Shown: piece by piece, positions 1 through 8,368 of the stretch
How positions within the stretch are numbered: the stretch's first letter is position 1
Layout: every line of letters starts with the position of its first letter
Assembly (NCBI RefSeq): GCF_014174155.1
Contig: NZ_JABEQM010000013.1
Span: forward strand, 32,953 to 96,952
Length of the DNA stretch: 64,000 nt
Source: Gluconacetobacter tumulisoli
Lineage (GTDB): Bacteria > Pseudomonadota > Alphaproteobacteria > Acetobacterales > Acetobacteraceae
Direction: 5' to 3'
Program-made: the position numbers and the translations under genes
The notes under the pieces: model-generated
Databases searched by the model: none
What the model was told of the DNA's origin: nothing
The model's input: only the letters and a program-made list of their open reading frames with translations

Positions 1-1
1 G

Positions 2-2131
2 CCCGGGGTGGACGCCCATGTGAATTTCGCCAGCGGCCGGGCCGAAATCGACTACATCCCCGGCCTGGCCGATCCCGACATCCTGATCCGCCAGGTCGAA
101 AAGGCGGGTTACGGCGCAAGCCTGCCCCGCGACGAAACGCCGGACGACGAGGCCGCGCGCCACGCCGCGACAGGGCGGCGGCAGATCCGCCTGTTCGTCC
201 TGTCCGCGATCCTGACCGCGCCTCTGCTGGCGGGAATGGCGGCCATGCTGGCGGGCGTTCACGACCTGCTGCCGCTGTGGCTGCAATGCGCACTGGCAAC
301 GGTGGTGCAGTTCGTCTGCGGCCGGTCGTTCTATCGCCACGCCTGGAATGCACTGCGGGGCGGCGGGGCGAACATGGACGTGCTGGTGGTCATGGGCACC
401 AGCGTCGCCTGGCTGGCCAGCACCGCGGCGCTGGTGCTGGCGCTGCCCGGACCGGTGTATTTCGAATCCGGCGCCACCGTCATCACGCTGGTGTTGCTGG
501 GCCGGGTGATGGAGGCCCGCGCCCGCGACCGCACCCGCGCGGGCATCGAGGGCCTGATCCGCCTGCAGCCCCAGATCGCGCATGTCGTCGTCGATGGCAC
601 CCTGGTGGACCGCCCTGTGGCATCCCTGCGCGTCGGCGACCTGTTCGTCGTCCGGCCGGGCGAGAGCATCCCGGTGGATGGCACCATTATCGACGGCCGG
701 TCGGACATCGACGAATCCATGCTGACCGGCGAGGGCATCCCCGTGGGCAGGCAGGCGGGCGATCCGGTCTTCGGCGCGACCATCAACCGCGACGGCGTGC
801 TGCATGTCCGCGCCCGGCGCGTCGGTGCCGACACGACCCTCTCGCGGATCGTCCGCATGGTGCAGCAGGCGCAGGGAACGAAGGACCCGGTGCAGCATCT
901 GGTGGACCGGGTATCCGCCATCTTCGTCCCGGCGGTGCTGGCGATCGCACTGGTGACCTTCGTCGCCGGCTGGGTGGCGACCGGCCACCCGGCGGGGGCG
1001 CTGACCGGCACGATCGCGGTGCTGGTGATCGCCTGTCCCTGCGCGCTGGGACTGGCGACGCCGACGGCCATCATGGTGGGCACGGGCCTGGGCGCGCGGG
1101 CGGGCTTGCTGTTCCGCAATGCCGAGGCCCTGGAACGCGCCCACACGATCACGACCCTGATCATGGACAAGACCGGCACCCTGACCGAAGGCCGGCCCGG
1201 CGTAACGGACATCGTCCCCAACGACGGCATATCGGCCGACCGGCTGCTGTCCGCCGCCTGCGGGCTGGAACGGGATTCGGAACACCCGCTGGCCCGCGCG
1301 ATCGCCGCCCATGCCGCGGACGCGGGCGTGACGGCGGTCGCGCTGCGCGACGTGCGGGCCGTCCCGGGACGTGGCGTGCAGGGCCTGAGGGCCGATGATG
1401 GGCATGGCGGGGCGGCCGACGGCATGCTGCGACTGGGCTCCCCACGCTTTCTGGCCGAAAACGGCTGCATCGATGACGGGGCGGTCGCCGAACGACTGGA
1501 ACAGCAGGGCAAGACCGTGGTCGGGGTAGCGGACGGCACACGCGTCCTGGGCTATATTGCCCTGGCCGACCGGATCCGGCCCGACGCCGCCGCCAGCGTG
1601 GCGGCCCTGCGGGCCCGGGGGCTGCAACTGGTGATGCTGACCGGCGACAATGCCCGCATTGCATCGGTGGTGGCCCAAGCACTGGGGCTGGACGACATCA
1701 TCGCCGGCGTCCTGCCCGAGGACAAGGCACACGAAATCGAGAAGCGCCGCGGCCCCGGCCGGGTCGTCGGCATGGTCGGCGACGGCATCAACGACGCGCC
1801 GGCACTGGCCGCCGCCGATATCGGCATCGCGATGGGCAGCGGATCGGATATCGCGCTGGATACCGCCGACGTCGTGCTGATGCGCAGCGAACTGGGCGGC
1901 CTGATCGATGCGATGGACCTGTCGCGCGCCACCTTGGGCAAGGTGCGGCAGAACCTGTTCTTCGCCTTCGTCTATAACGTGCTGGGCCTGCCACTGGCGG
2001 CGTTGGGCATGCTGAACCCCGCCATCGCCGGGGCCGCGATGGCCATGAGCTCGGTGTCGGTCGTGTCCAACTCCCTGCTGCTCAACCGATGGAAGCCGGT
2101 CTTGCGCAAGGCCCCTGCGGCACATAACTGA
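2..2131 (+). CDS. copA: Copper-exporting P1B-type ATPase, 5'-truncated by the window edge
   Basis: An inner-membrane Cu(I) pump that uses ATP to push copper out of the cytoplasm. The gene runs in from the left edge, so its start is not visible. The first residues ([17 protein letters not shown]) are the second half of an N-terminal heavy-metal-associated domain whose CxxC must lie upstream. Counting from the GTG at 8: the TGE actuator loop is near residue 240, the membrane CPC metal site at 343-345 with LGLATPTA after it, the DKTGT phosphorylation site near 387, the SEHPLA motif near 424 and GDGINDAP near 591. The order of hydrophobic segments is that of CopA/CopB-type pumps, and CPC rather than SPC or CPH favours Cu(I). 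The copper chaperone gene follows 53 nt downstream on the same strand, which supports copper as the substrate. Confidence 0.93.
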   Translation, partial: PGVDAHVNFASGRAEIDYIPGLADPDILIRQVEKAGYGASLPRDETPDDEAARHAATGRRQIRLFVLSAILTAPLLAGMAAMLAGVHDLLPLWLQCALATVVQFVCGRSFYRHAWNALRGGGANMDVLVVMGTSVAWLASTAALVLALPGPVYFESGATVITLVLLGRVMEARARDRTRAGIEGLIRLQPQIAHVVVDGTLVDRPVASLRVGDLFVVRPGESIPVDGTIIDGRSDIDESMLTGEGIPVGRQAGDPVFGATINRDGVLHVRARRVGADTTLSRIVRMVQQAQGTKDPVQHLVDRVSAIFVPAVLAIALVTFVAGWVATGHPAGALTGTIAVLVIACPCALGLATPTAIMVGTGLGARAGLLFRNAEALERAHTITTLIMDKTGTLTEGRPGVTDIVPNDGISADRLLSAACGLERDSEHPLARAIAAHAADAGVTAVALRDVRAVPGRGVQGLRADDGHGGAADGMLRLGSPRFLAENGCIDDGAVAERLEQQGKTVVGVADGTRVLGYIALADRIRPDAAASVAALRARGLQLVMLTGDNARIASVVAQALGLDDIIAGVLPEDKAHEIEKRRGPGRVVGMVGDGINDAPALAAADIGIAMGSGSDIALDTADVVLMRSELGGLIDAMDLSRATLGKVRQNLFFAFVYNVLGLPLAALGMLNPAIAGAAMAMSSVSVVSNSLLLNRWKPVLRKAPAAHN

Positions 2132-2184
2132 AAGGACGGACGACCATCCGAACCGCGGACAGGGACAGAAATGGGAAAACGACG

Positions 2185-2394
2185 ATGGAAACGACGACGC
2201 TGAAAATCGAAGGCATGACCTGCAACGGCTGCGTCAGCGCGGTGAAGAAGGCGCTGGAACGCTCGGATGGCGTATCCTCCGCCGATGTCGCGCTGGACAC
2301 GGGGGAGGCCCACGTCACGTACGACGCCGCCCGCACGACCCCGGTTCGCCTGCGCGCGGCGGTCGAGGATGCGGGCTACGACGTCGCGGCCTGA
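2185..2394 (+). CDS. copZ: Copper chaperone, single HMA domain (CopZ-like)
   Basis: A 69-residue soluble heavy-metal-associated domain with the Cu(I)-binding loop GMTCNGC (Cys at about 12 and 15) near its N terminus and a beta-alpha-beta-beta-alpha-beta layout. It would carry Cu(I) to the N-terminal domain of the ATPase encoded just upstream. It lies 53 nt after the ATPase stop on the same strand, so the two probably share a transcript. No copper-responsive regulator of the CueR or CsoR type is visible in the window; it may lie to the left. The size and motif are standard for the family. Confidence 0.9.
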   Translation: METTTLKIEGMTCNGCVSAVKKALERSDGVSSADVALDTGEAHVTYDAARTTPVRLRAAVEDAGYDVAA

Positions 2395-2421
2395 ACAGGG
2401 GCACTCCTGCCCTGCCGCCTG

Positions 2422-2775
2422 TCAGGCGAACAGCGCCGCATAAACCTCGGGCTTGAAGCCCACGGTCAGCGCGCCGTCCACATCCAGAACCGGCCGCTTG
2501 ATCATCGACGGCTGGGCTGTCATCAGCGCCACGGCGCGCCCCTCATCCAGATCGGTCTTGTCCGTATCGGGCAATTTGCGAAATGTCGTTCCGGCCCGAT
2601 TCAGCAGGGTGGGCCAGCCGACCTGTCGTACCCAGCCCTCCAGCACATCCCGCGCGATGCCCTGGGTCTTGTAATCGTGAAAAACGTAATCGACACCATG
2701 GGCCTCCAGCCACGCACGGGCCTTCTTCATGGTATCGCACGCCTTGATGCCATGGATCGTAACCAAACGCGGCAT
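2422..2775 (-). CDS. ArsC/Spx-family thioredoxin-fold protein, YffB-like
   Basis: A 117-residue protein with the YffB signature: a beta strand, then IKACDTMKKA with a single Cys at 13, and a later IKRP segment corresponding to the anion-binding Arg of ArsC folds. In arsenate reductases this Cys forms a thiol adduct with glutathione. YffB itself has no settled substrate and is thought to be a glutathione-dependent thiol reductase. The gene converges on copZ with only 27 nt between the stops. No ars genes are nearby, so an arsenate role is not supported. Confidence 0.85.
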   Translation of the reverse strand: MPRLVTIHGIKACDTMKKARAWLEAHGVDYVFHDYKTQGIARDVLEGWVRQVGWPTLLNRAGTTFRKLPDTDKTDLDEGRAVALMTAQPSMIKRPVLDVDGALTVGFKPEVYAALFA

Positions 2776-2862
2776 AGGATCGCCTGCTCCTGCTTCAGGA
2801 TTGGCGCGGCATCGCGCCTTGCGCCGACCTTAGAACGGATCGTGTCCAGGTCGAAGGGCTGA

Positions 2863-3075
2863 GCGGAGCGTCAAGCGGATGGCTGGCGTGACGTCAGGCG
2901 ACGTGTCCCGGGCGATCGAACATCGCGCGCTCCAAAATCAAGGCGATGCTACATTGATAGCGAAAAACAAAACATAATTCAAGCCTTGAAATACATCATG
3001 CATTTAAATATCTATTGATCAATAAAAATAGATTATAAACAATTCTGCAATATTATTGCATGACAGGAGAATCTA
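2863..3075 (+). promoter_or_regulatory. AT-rich leader of the HAD phosphatase gene, with two palindromes
   Basis: From about 2940 to 3075 the composition drops to strongly AT-rich, unlike the flanking DNA. A possible sigma-70 promoter is TTGAAA (2986-2991) with TATCTA (3009-3014), spaced 17 nt; the -10 match is poor. Two inverted repeats follow: ATTGATCAAT (3014-3023) and TGCAAT-ATT-ATTGCA (3046-3060). The second sits immediately before the Shine-Dalgarno AGGAGA (3064-3069), where it could mask the ribosome site or bind a repressor. No regulator gene is adjacent. Confidence 0.45.
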
Positions 3076-3801
3076 TTGACTTTATCGACACTTAACTCCC
3101 CATCCTCCATTCAGATCCCGTGTTCCGACGGAAAAATTAGTCTTGTTATATTTGACTGCGACGGGGTTCTTATTGATGGAGAACGCCAGTCAACAGCCCT
3201 GATGGCGCAGGAAGCCCGGAAATATGGCTGGGATCTGACGGATAGTCAGGCGCACCGGATCTTTACTGGCGGCGAACTTGCGAAAATCGGCGAATTGATC
3301 GGCCAGAAGACCGGGCAGGACATCCCGGCCGACTGGGACATGATGATGCAGAACCGCATCGTCGACATGATGAAGACGGAAGCCGAGACCGTCGACGGGG
3401 CGGAAGCCATGCTGGAATCCGTCATTCAGCTTGGCCTGCCCATCCGCGTGGGCTCCAACTCGTCGGGCGCTGAAATGGACGCCAAATTTCAGAACACGGG
3501 CCTGGACAGCGTCCTGGAGAAGGAACGCATCCATTCCGGACGCGATCTCGACATGCCGAAGCCGCGCCCCGATATCTATCTCCACGCCGCCCGGGCGGAG
3601 GGCGTGGCACCGGAAGAATGCATCGTGCTGGAAGATTCCGATGCCGGTGTCGAAGCCGCCCGCCGGGCGGGAATGGCCTGCGTCCTGCTGCGCGCGCCCG
3701 ACAAGCCGGCACCGGAATGGCCGGGCCTGTTCCGCATCGCGCATCTGTCCGAGTTCTCCCCGCTTCTGGAAACGCTCATGGACCAGAAGCAGGCGGCCTG
3801 A
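3076..3801 (+). CDS. HAD superfamily subfamily IA hydrolase (sugar-phosphate phosphatase type)
   Basis: A 241-residue HAD phosphatase or phosphomutase-like enzyme. Motif I is FDCDGVLID, with the nucleophile Asp27 and acid/base Asp29. Motif II is the GSNSSG segment, motif III the Lys of MPKPRPDIY, and motif IV the EDSDAGVEAA acidic pair. An alpha-helical cap lies between motifs I and II, as in subfamily IA. The chosen start is TTG at 3076 because AGGAGA lies just upstream and no better in-frame ATG precedes motif I. The nearest relatives by motif are beta-phosphoglucomutase and phosphoglycolate phosphatase types, but the substrate cannot be read from sequence. The first 30 codons are unusually AT-rich compared with the rest, and the gene stands alone. 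Confidence 0.85.
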   Translation: MTLSTLNSPSSIQIPCSDGKISLVIFDCDGVLIDGERQSTALMAQEARKYGWDLTDSQAHRIFTGGELAKIGELIGQKTGQDIPADWDMMMQNRIVDMMKTEAETVDGAEAMLESVIQLGLPIRVGSNSSGAEMDAKFQNTGLDSVLEKERIHSGRDLDMPKPRPDIYLHAARAEGVAPEECIVLEDSDAGVEAARRAGMACVLLRAPDKPAPEWPGLFRIAHLSEFSPLLETLMDQKQAA

Positions 3802-3812
3802 CCCCGCCACGA

Positions 3813-3841
3813 CCCCGCCCGCGACCACGTCGCCGGCGGGG
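3813..3841 (+). terminator. GC-rich hairpin after the HAD gene
   Basis: A perfect 7-bp stem, CCCCGCC (3813-3819) with GGCGGGG (3835-3841), begins 12 nt after the HAD stop codon. There is no T tract, so it is either a Rho-assisted end or simply a stable hairpin. Confidence 0.35.
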
Positions 3842-3966
3842 TGCGCGAAACAGGGATCATGTCACGGGGGGCGCGTGCCCCGATCATGGGCTGGCGCCGT
3901 TTCCAACCGCGCCTTTCCGCCAGAGCCCCTTTTCACCAGAGATAGATCGCCTTGACGTAGTACGCG

Positions 3967-4262
3967 TTTGCTTCCGGCCCATTGCGTGCATCGACGGTAT
4001 GGGGATATCGCGCCGACGCGTATCTGAACCCGCTGCAGATCCCTGCAAGCACCTGGTCCGAGGCATGCTGACGGTCATCGACCTGCTAACCAGGAAGATC
4101 GTCTGGCAGCATCCGATCGGCGCCACCCGCGACACCGGTCCCTTCCAACGCAGACCAACCTGCCTTTGCCGACGGATATGCACAATATCGGCGACGGCGG
4201 ATGGGCACGCGGCCTGGGCAGCCGCTCGGGCGATTACATCCTGGCCTACACGCTCGACGGCC
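3967..4262 (+). pseudogene. gcd: Decayed C-terminal tail of a membrane-bound PQQ glucose dehydrogenase
   Basis: No intact frame exists here, but pieces in different frames line up with the C terminus of quinoprotein glucose dehydrogenase (mGDH). Positions 3997-4044 read VWGYRADAYLNPLQIP. A one-base shift at 4044 then gives CKHLVRGMLTVIDLLTRKIV, continuing WQHPIGATRDTGPF to about 4145, the segment that in mGDH precedes the LPLP stretch. After another shift, 4160-4262 reads LPTDMHNIG and then GGWARGLGSRSGDYILAYTL, the enzyme's last strand. The roughly 100 residues that normally separate these last two blocks are missing. The relic therefore has at least two frameshifts plus an internal deletion, and the upstream propeller and five-helix membrane anchor are gone. 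I identified it from memory of the family, not from a search. Confidence 0.75.
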
Positions 4263-4293
4263 AGCAGGCGCCCGCCGCACCGCAATCGCATCG

Positions 4294-4311
4294 CGGGAGG
4301 CCCCCCTCCCG
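4294..4311 (+). terminator. Hairpin after the glucose dehydrogenase relic
   Basis: A 7-bp perfect stem, CGGGAGG (4294-4300) with CCTCCCG (4305-4311) and a CCCC loop, sits about 30 nt past the last recognisable residue of the mGDH relic. It may be that gene's old terminator. No T tract follows. Confidence 0.4.
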
Positions 4312-4665
4312 GGTCCATCGCCTTTCCGGCGTGCAGGTCTACCTGCACTCGACCCTCGACAATTCCACGAACATCATCGCGATCCGGGACAGTTGCATGC
4401 TCCGCCCCCGTGGCCCGCAATCCACGCGACACAATCTCCTGCGCTGGTCACACCACGCGGCATAGGCGGCCGGCTTACGGCGCCCCCATCAGCAGCGGAC
4501 GAGCGCAAAAGCAATCCGGCGGAACCTGAATACGGCTGTGCAACGATGGCGGCAGGCGTCATGCTGGACATTCCGTCCGGCCCTTCGGGGGCCCCAACCG
4601 CGCCGCCTCCGGAACCGGGCAAGATCACTCCGATGTGGTCAGGATCTCCGCAAGAGGACACATTC
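4312..4665. other. Intergenic stretch, no gene seen
   Basis: About 350 bases between the relic's hairpin and the MFS start. Open frames here have no recognisable protein and read through from the relic. The only useful signal is the purine-rich AGAGGA near 4652, a plausible ribosome site for the following MFS gene. Confidence 0.5.
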
Positions 4666-5871
4666 ATGATCCAGCCCAGATGGCGCCAGATGATCGCAGG
4701 TCTGGCCTGCATGGCGGCCATATCGTCTCCGCAATATGTCTGGACCCTGTTCACACCGATGCTGAGGACGGATTTCGGCGTCAGCGCCGCCGCGCTGCAG
4801 GTCACCTTTTCGCTGCTGATCATCCTGCAGACGCTGTTTTCCCCCATACAGGGGTGGTTCGCGCGGCATGTGCCGCCACGCAACCTGATCATGGCGGGGA
4901 TCGTGCTGACGGGCCTGAGCTGGGTTGCGGCGGCGCAGGCGCACAGCCTGACCATGCTCTATCTGACATATGGCGTGGTGGGCGGGATCGGCACCGGCAC
5001 GGTCTATGTGGGCGTCGTGTCGCTGCTGATGCAGTGGTTTCCGATGCGCCGCGGCATGGCCGCCGGCGCGGCGGCGGCCGGGTATGGAATGGGCGCGATA
5101 CTGACCACCTTTCCGATCGCGCACATGCTGGCGGGGTCGGGATGGCGGGGCACGATGACCGTGTTCGGCGCGCTGATCGCCATCGCCGGTATCGTGGCGG
5201 CCTGGTTCCTGCGCACGCCGGACGCCGATCCGGACATCCTGGAAGACGTCAATGGCTATTCCACGTCGGTGGTCGTGAAGACACCCGTGTTCTGGGTCAT
5301 GTTTTTCATGATGACGACGATGGCGACCTCGGGCCTGATGGTCACCTCGCAACTCGCGCAGATCGCCATCGATTTCAAGGTGGCCCACCTGGCCATCGCC
5401 GGCATGGCCGCGCTGCCGCTGGCCATGACGCTGGACCGTATCGCCAACGGCCTGACACGGCCCCTGTTCGGATGGATATCCGATCTGATGGGACGCGAAC
5501 GGACAATGGCCTTCGCCTTCACACTGGAGGCGGTGGCGCTGAGCTGCTGGCTGGCCCTGGCGCACCACCCGGTTGCCTTCGTACTGCTGTCCGGTGTCGT
5601 GTTCCTCGGCTGGGGAGAAATCTTTTCCCTGTTTCCCGCGACCCTGACCGATACGTTCGGCACGCGCGATGCCTCGCGCAATTACGGGCTGCTCTATATC
5701 GCCCAGGGCGTCGGCGCGGTGTTCGGCGGTCCCCTGGCGGCGTGGCTGCATCAGGCCAGCGGCGCCTGGTTCCCGGTCTTTGCCTGCGCCATTGGCGGCG
5801 ATCTGCTGACCGCGCTGCTGGCGATTGCCGTGCTGCGCCCCATGCGCCGCCGCTTCCTGCAAGGGGGCTGA
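4666..5871 (+). CDS. MFS carrier of the oxalate/formate antiporter (OxlT) family
   Basis: A 401-residue inner-membrane carrier with about 12 hydrophobic segments. The N terminus (WRQMIAGLACMAAISSPQYV, then WTLF) and the loop GWFARHVPPRN are typical of the OFA subfamily, as are the glycine-rich GVVGGIGTG helix and the GRPLFGWISDLMGRE-like loop between the two halves. Family members exchange small carboxylates such as oxalate and formate, but many relatives carry other monocarboxylates. The ATG at 4666 is chosen because AGAGGA lies 8-10 nt upstream and the first helix starts right after it; longer in-frame extensions upstream look non-coding. No oxalate decarboxylation genes (oxc, frc) are present, so the substrate is open. 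The gene converges on the next MFS gene. Confidence 0.82.
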   Translation: MIQPRWRQMIAGLACMAAISSPQYVWTLFTPMLRTDFGVSAAALQVTFSLLIILQTLFSPIQGWFARHVPPRNLIMAGIVLTGLSWVAAAQAHSLTMLYLTYGVVGGIGTGTVYVGVVSLLMQWFPMRRGMAAGAAAAGYGMGAILTTFPIAHMLAGSGWRGTMTVFGALIAIAGIVAAWFLRTPDADPDILEDVNGYSTSVVVKTPVFWVMFFMMTTMATSGLMVTSQLAQIAIDFKVAHLAIAGMAALPLAMTLDRIANGLTRPLFGWISDLMGRERTMAFAFTLEAVALSCWLALAHHPVAFVLLSGVVFLGWGEIFSLFPATLTDTFGTRDASRNYGLLYIAQGVGAVFGGPLAAWLHQASGAWFPVFACAIGGDLLTALLAIAVLRPMRRRFLQGG

Positions 5872-5889
5872 CACGGGCCCCAGGGCCGT

Positions 5890-5919
5890 CCCGGCGATCA
5901 GAGCCCCGGTGTCGCCGGG
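5890..5919. terminator. Hairpin between convergent MFS genes
   Basis: CCCGGCGA (5890-5897) pairs perfectly with TCGCCGGG (5912-5919) around a 14-nt loop. It overlaps the stop codon of the minus-strand MFS gene and lies 19 nt past the stop of the plus-strand gene, so it could end both. It has no T tract. Confidence 0.35.
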
Positions 5920-7274
5920 GCCCGTTCGCCGGCCGGATTGCCTGCCTGCCGGTGCGCCGCGCCCATCCGGGGGGCGGTATAGCCGTCAATGGCGAACCGC
6001 CGCAGCGCCAGGATCATCAGCGCCCCGCAGAAGGTGCTCGCGGCCAGGACATACAGCCCCGCATTCTGCGACTGGAATTCGGTTTCCGCCCAGACCCGGA
6101 TGTTCGGTGCGACGAACCCGCCGAGATTGCCGAAGGCATTGATCAGCGCCAGCCCCGATGCGGCCGCCGCCCCGCCGAGATAGCTGGACGGAAAGGTCCA
6201 GTACAGCGGCTGTACCCCCAGATGCCCGGCCGCCGCCACACAGAGCGCAATGATGGCGATGACGGGCCGGCCGGCCGCCAGCGCGGACACGGCAATACCG
6301 GCGGCCCCTGCCATGAACACCAGCGCCGCGATCGTGCGACGTTCGGCCAGCCGCTCCGACAGGCGCGGGACGAACAGCACCGCCGCCAGGGCGCATACCG
6401 GCGGAACCGCCGACACGATTCCGACCATCAGGCCGACATGCGTCCCAAGAATGGTCGCGATCTGCACGGGCAGGAAGAAATAGATCCCATAGCCGCAGAC
6501 CTGGACAAGAAACCAGATGACGCACAGAAACATGACGCGGGGATCGAGGAACGTTGCGGAAATCCCCGCCGGTCCGGCCTCGATCTTGCGGGCGTCCTCA
6601 CGTTCCATTTCCTGCGTCAGCGCGGTCTTCTCGTCCTCGGCCAGCCAGGGTGCGCTCATGGGACGCTCGACAAGCCGCAGCAGGACCCAGATCCCCATCA
6701 AAACCGCAAGCACGCCTTCCACCAGGAACATCAACTGCCATCCATGCAGCCCGAACGCATAGGCCGACCCCTCCAGGGACAGCAGCGCGCCCGAAATCGG
6801 ACCGCCGACGATAAAGGCCAGGGGCGCGCCGACCAGGAAATAACCGGTTGCCCGCGCCCGCACCTCCAGCGGAAACCAGAATGTCAGATAGAGCAGGATG
6901 CCGGGGAAAAATCCGGCCTCGCTCAAGCCCAGCAGGAATCGAAGCGCGTAGAAAAGCGGCGCGGTGTGGGCGAACATCATGCATGCGGAAACGATCCCCC
7001 AGGTGATCATGATCCGGCCGAGCCACAGACGCGCGCCCGCACGATAAAGCAGGATATTGCTAGGTATTTCGAAAATGGCGTATCCGATGAAGAAAATGCC
7101 CGCACCGAATCCATAGGCCGCGTTGCTCAGCCCGGTATCGTGCTGGAACGCCTGTTTGGCGAAACCGATATTCGCACGGTCGAGATAGGCCAGGACGAAC
7201 ATGATCGTAATCACCGGCACGACGTGCCAAAGCGATTTACGGATCGCACGGTCCATGGAATCTTGATGTTCCAT
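5898..7274 (-). CDS. MFS carrier, anion:cation symporter (ACS) family
   Basis: A 458-residue inner-membrane carrier with 12 predicted helices. ACS-family marks are the first helix ending in AYLDRANIGFA, the GYAIFEIPSNILLYRAGARL loop, and the RFLLGLSEAGFFPG helix. Members import organic anions such as tartrate, galactonate, phthalate or allantoate with protons. It sits 104 nt downstream of the denD-like gene on the same strand, so its most likely cargo is the sugar acid used by the two dehydrogenases. The start may instead be the second Met (MDRAIRK), six codons in. The C terminus carries about 30 polar residues after the last helix. Confidence 0.85.
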   Translation of the reverse strand: MEHQDSMDRAIRKSLWHVVPVITIMFVLAYLDRANIGFAKQAFQHDTGLSNAAYGFGAGIFFIGYAIFEIPSNILLYRAGARLWLGRIMITWGIVSACMMFAHTAPLFYALRFLLGLSEAGFFPGILLYLTFWFPLEVRARATGYFLVGAPLAFIVGGPISGALLSLEGSAYAFGLHGWQLMFLVEGVLAVLMGIWVLLRLVERPMSAPWLAEDEKTALTQEMEREDARKIEAGPAGISATFLDPRVMFLCVIWFLVQVCGYGIYFFLPVQIATILGTHVGLMVGIVSAVPPVCALAAVLFVPRLSERLAERRTIAALVFMAGAAGIAVSALAAGRPVIAIIALCVAAAGHLGVQPLYWTFPSSYLGGAAAASGLALINAFGNLGGFVAPNIRVWAETEFQSQNAGLYVLAASTFCGALMILALRRFAIDGYTAPRMGAAHRQAGNPAGERAPATPGL

Positions 7275-7378
7275 TTTGAAATCCTGCGTTTATGTCGGGT
7301 TTTTCCCGACTTTATTGGTACCCGCGCGATATGTGGGGGTATCGCGCGGCGGCATGGCCGTTCAAACGTGGGAGTACA

Positions 7379-8368
7379 TCAGACGTTCGGCACGACGCCG
7401 TTCAATTCGTCTTCGATATGCGCCTCGATGATCGAGTCAAAATCCGTGTCTCCCCTGAAGCCCAGGGCGATTGCGCGGTCGGCCCGCACCGCGCTCGGCC
7501 AGCTCTCGACGATGCGCTGGATTTCGGGATCGTACTTCCACCGGATGCACGCGGCGACCTTCGCGCCCGCGCGCCTCTCCAACGCCGCCACCATATCGCC
7601 AACCGACAGCGTGATCCCGGGCAGCGGTATGATGCGGATGGGCCCGACGGTTTCATCCGGCAGCACCATCGCGCGCTCCAGCGCCTCAAGCGCCCGGCGG
7701 GGCGAAAGAATATAGACCGGCGTCTCCGGCTTGACCGGGCAGACGGCGGATTGCCCGACCAGCGGTTCCCGGATGATGGAACTGACGAAGGTCGACGCCG
7801 CCTTGTTGGGCTTGCCCGGCCGCACGGAGATCGTCGGCAGCCGAACCGCGCGCCCGTCGATGAAGCCGCGCCTGCTGTAATCCGCGACCAGCAGTTCGCC
7901 CACCGCCTTCTGCATGCCGTAGGAACTTTGCGGGGTCGGGATCACGTCGTCGGTAATCAGCTCAGGCATCGGCCGGCCGAATACCGCAAAGCCGCTCGTA
8001 TAGACCAGGCGCGGGCGGCCGGGTTCGCGGCGCAGCGCTTCGAGAAGCATCAGCAGGCCGTGCAGATTGACCTGCATGCCCAGGTCGAAATCGGCTTCGG
8101 CTTCCGAACTGACCACGGCGGCAAAATGCCAGACGAGATCGACCCCGCGCACGGCCTCGCCGATGATATCGGCATCGGTGAGCGAGCCCGTGAGGAGGCG
8201 CACGCGCGCGTCCTGCACGACCCCGGCACCGGGATAGGGGTCGAGCAGGACGATCTGCTCGATCGGTTCCGCGCGCACGCCGTCGATCAGCAGGGACCCG
8301 GCCTTCAGCAGGCGCTCGGTCAATTTGCGGCCGATGAAGCCCGTGCCGCCGGTAATCAGGATTTTCAT
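7379..8368 (-). CDS. denD: NAD-dependent sugar-acid dehydrogenase, D-erythronate dehydrogenase (DenD) type
   Basis: A 329-residue extended short-chain dehydrogenase/epimerase. The Rossmann motif GGTGFIG is at 7-13 and the catalytic YGMQK pair is Tyr150/Lys154. Segments such as FHAAVVSSEAEADFDLGMQV-like (here WHFAAVVSSEAEADFDLGMQ), PTPQSSYGMQKAVGELL and SRRGFIDGRAVRLPTISVRP match the DenD group, which oxidises D-erythronate to 2-oxo-tetronate in the route described for erythronate and threonate users. The ATG at 8368 overlaps the upstream stop as ATGA, so the two genes are translationally coupled. The downstream enzymes of that route (OtnK kinase, OtnC/YgbM or OtnI) are not in the window. Family assignment is good; exact substrate is inferred. 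Confidence 0.78.
   Translation of the reverse strand: MKILITGGTGFIGRKLTERLLKAGSLLIDGVRAEPIEQIVLLDPYPGAGVVQDARVRLLTGSLTDADIIGEAVRGVDLVWHFAAVVSSEAEADFDLGMQVNLHGLLMLLEALRREPGRPRLVYTSGFAVFGRPMPELITDDVIPTPQSSYGMQKAVGELLVADYSRRGFIDGRAVRLPTISVRPGKPNKAASTFVSSIIREPLVGQSAVCPVKPETPVYILSPRRALEALERAMVLPDETVGPIRIIPLPGITLSVGDMVAALERRAGAKVAACIRWKYDPEIQRIVESWPSAVRADRAIALGFRGDTDFDSIIEAHIEDELNGVVPNV

Noticed and set aside
2416..2428. CGCCTG-T-CAGGCG palindrome at the end of the YffB-like gene as a terminator
   Set aside because: A 1-nt loop cannot form a hairpin and there is no T tract; it may simply reflect coding bias at the stop.
2422..2775. Arsenate reductase
   Set aside because: The motif is of the YffB branch and no ars operon genes are nearby.
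4635..7715. Very long open frame (over 1000 codons) on the plus strand across two MFS genes
   Set aside because: It is the shadow frame of GC-rich MFS genes, full of Arg/Gly/His with no family pattern; the real genes have helices, motifs and ribosome sites.
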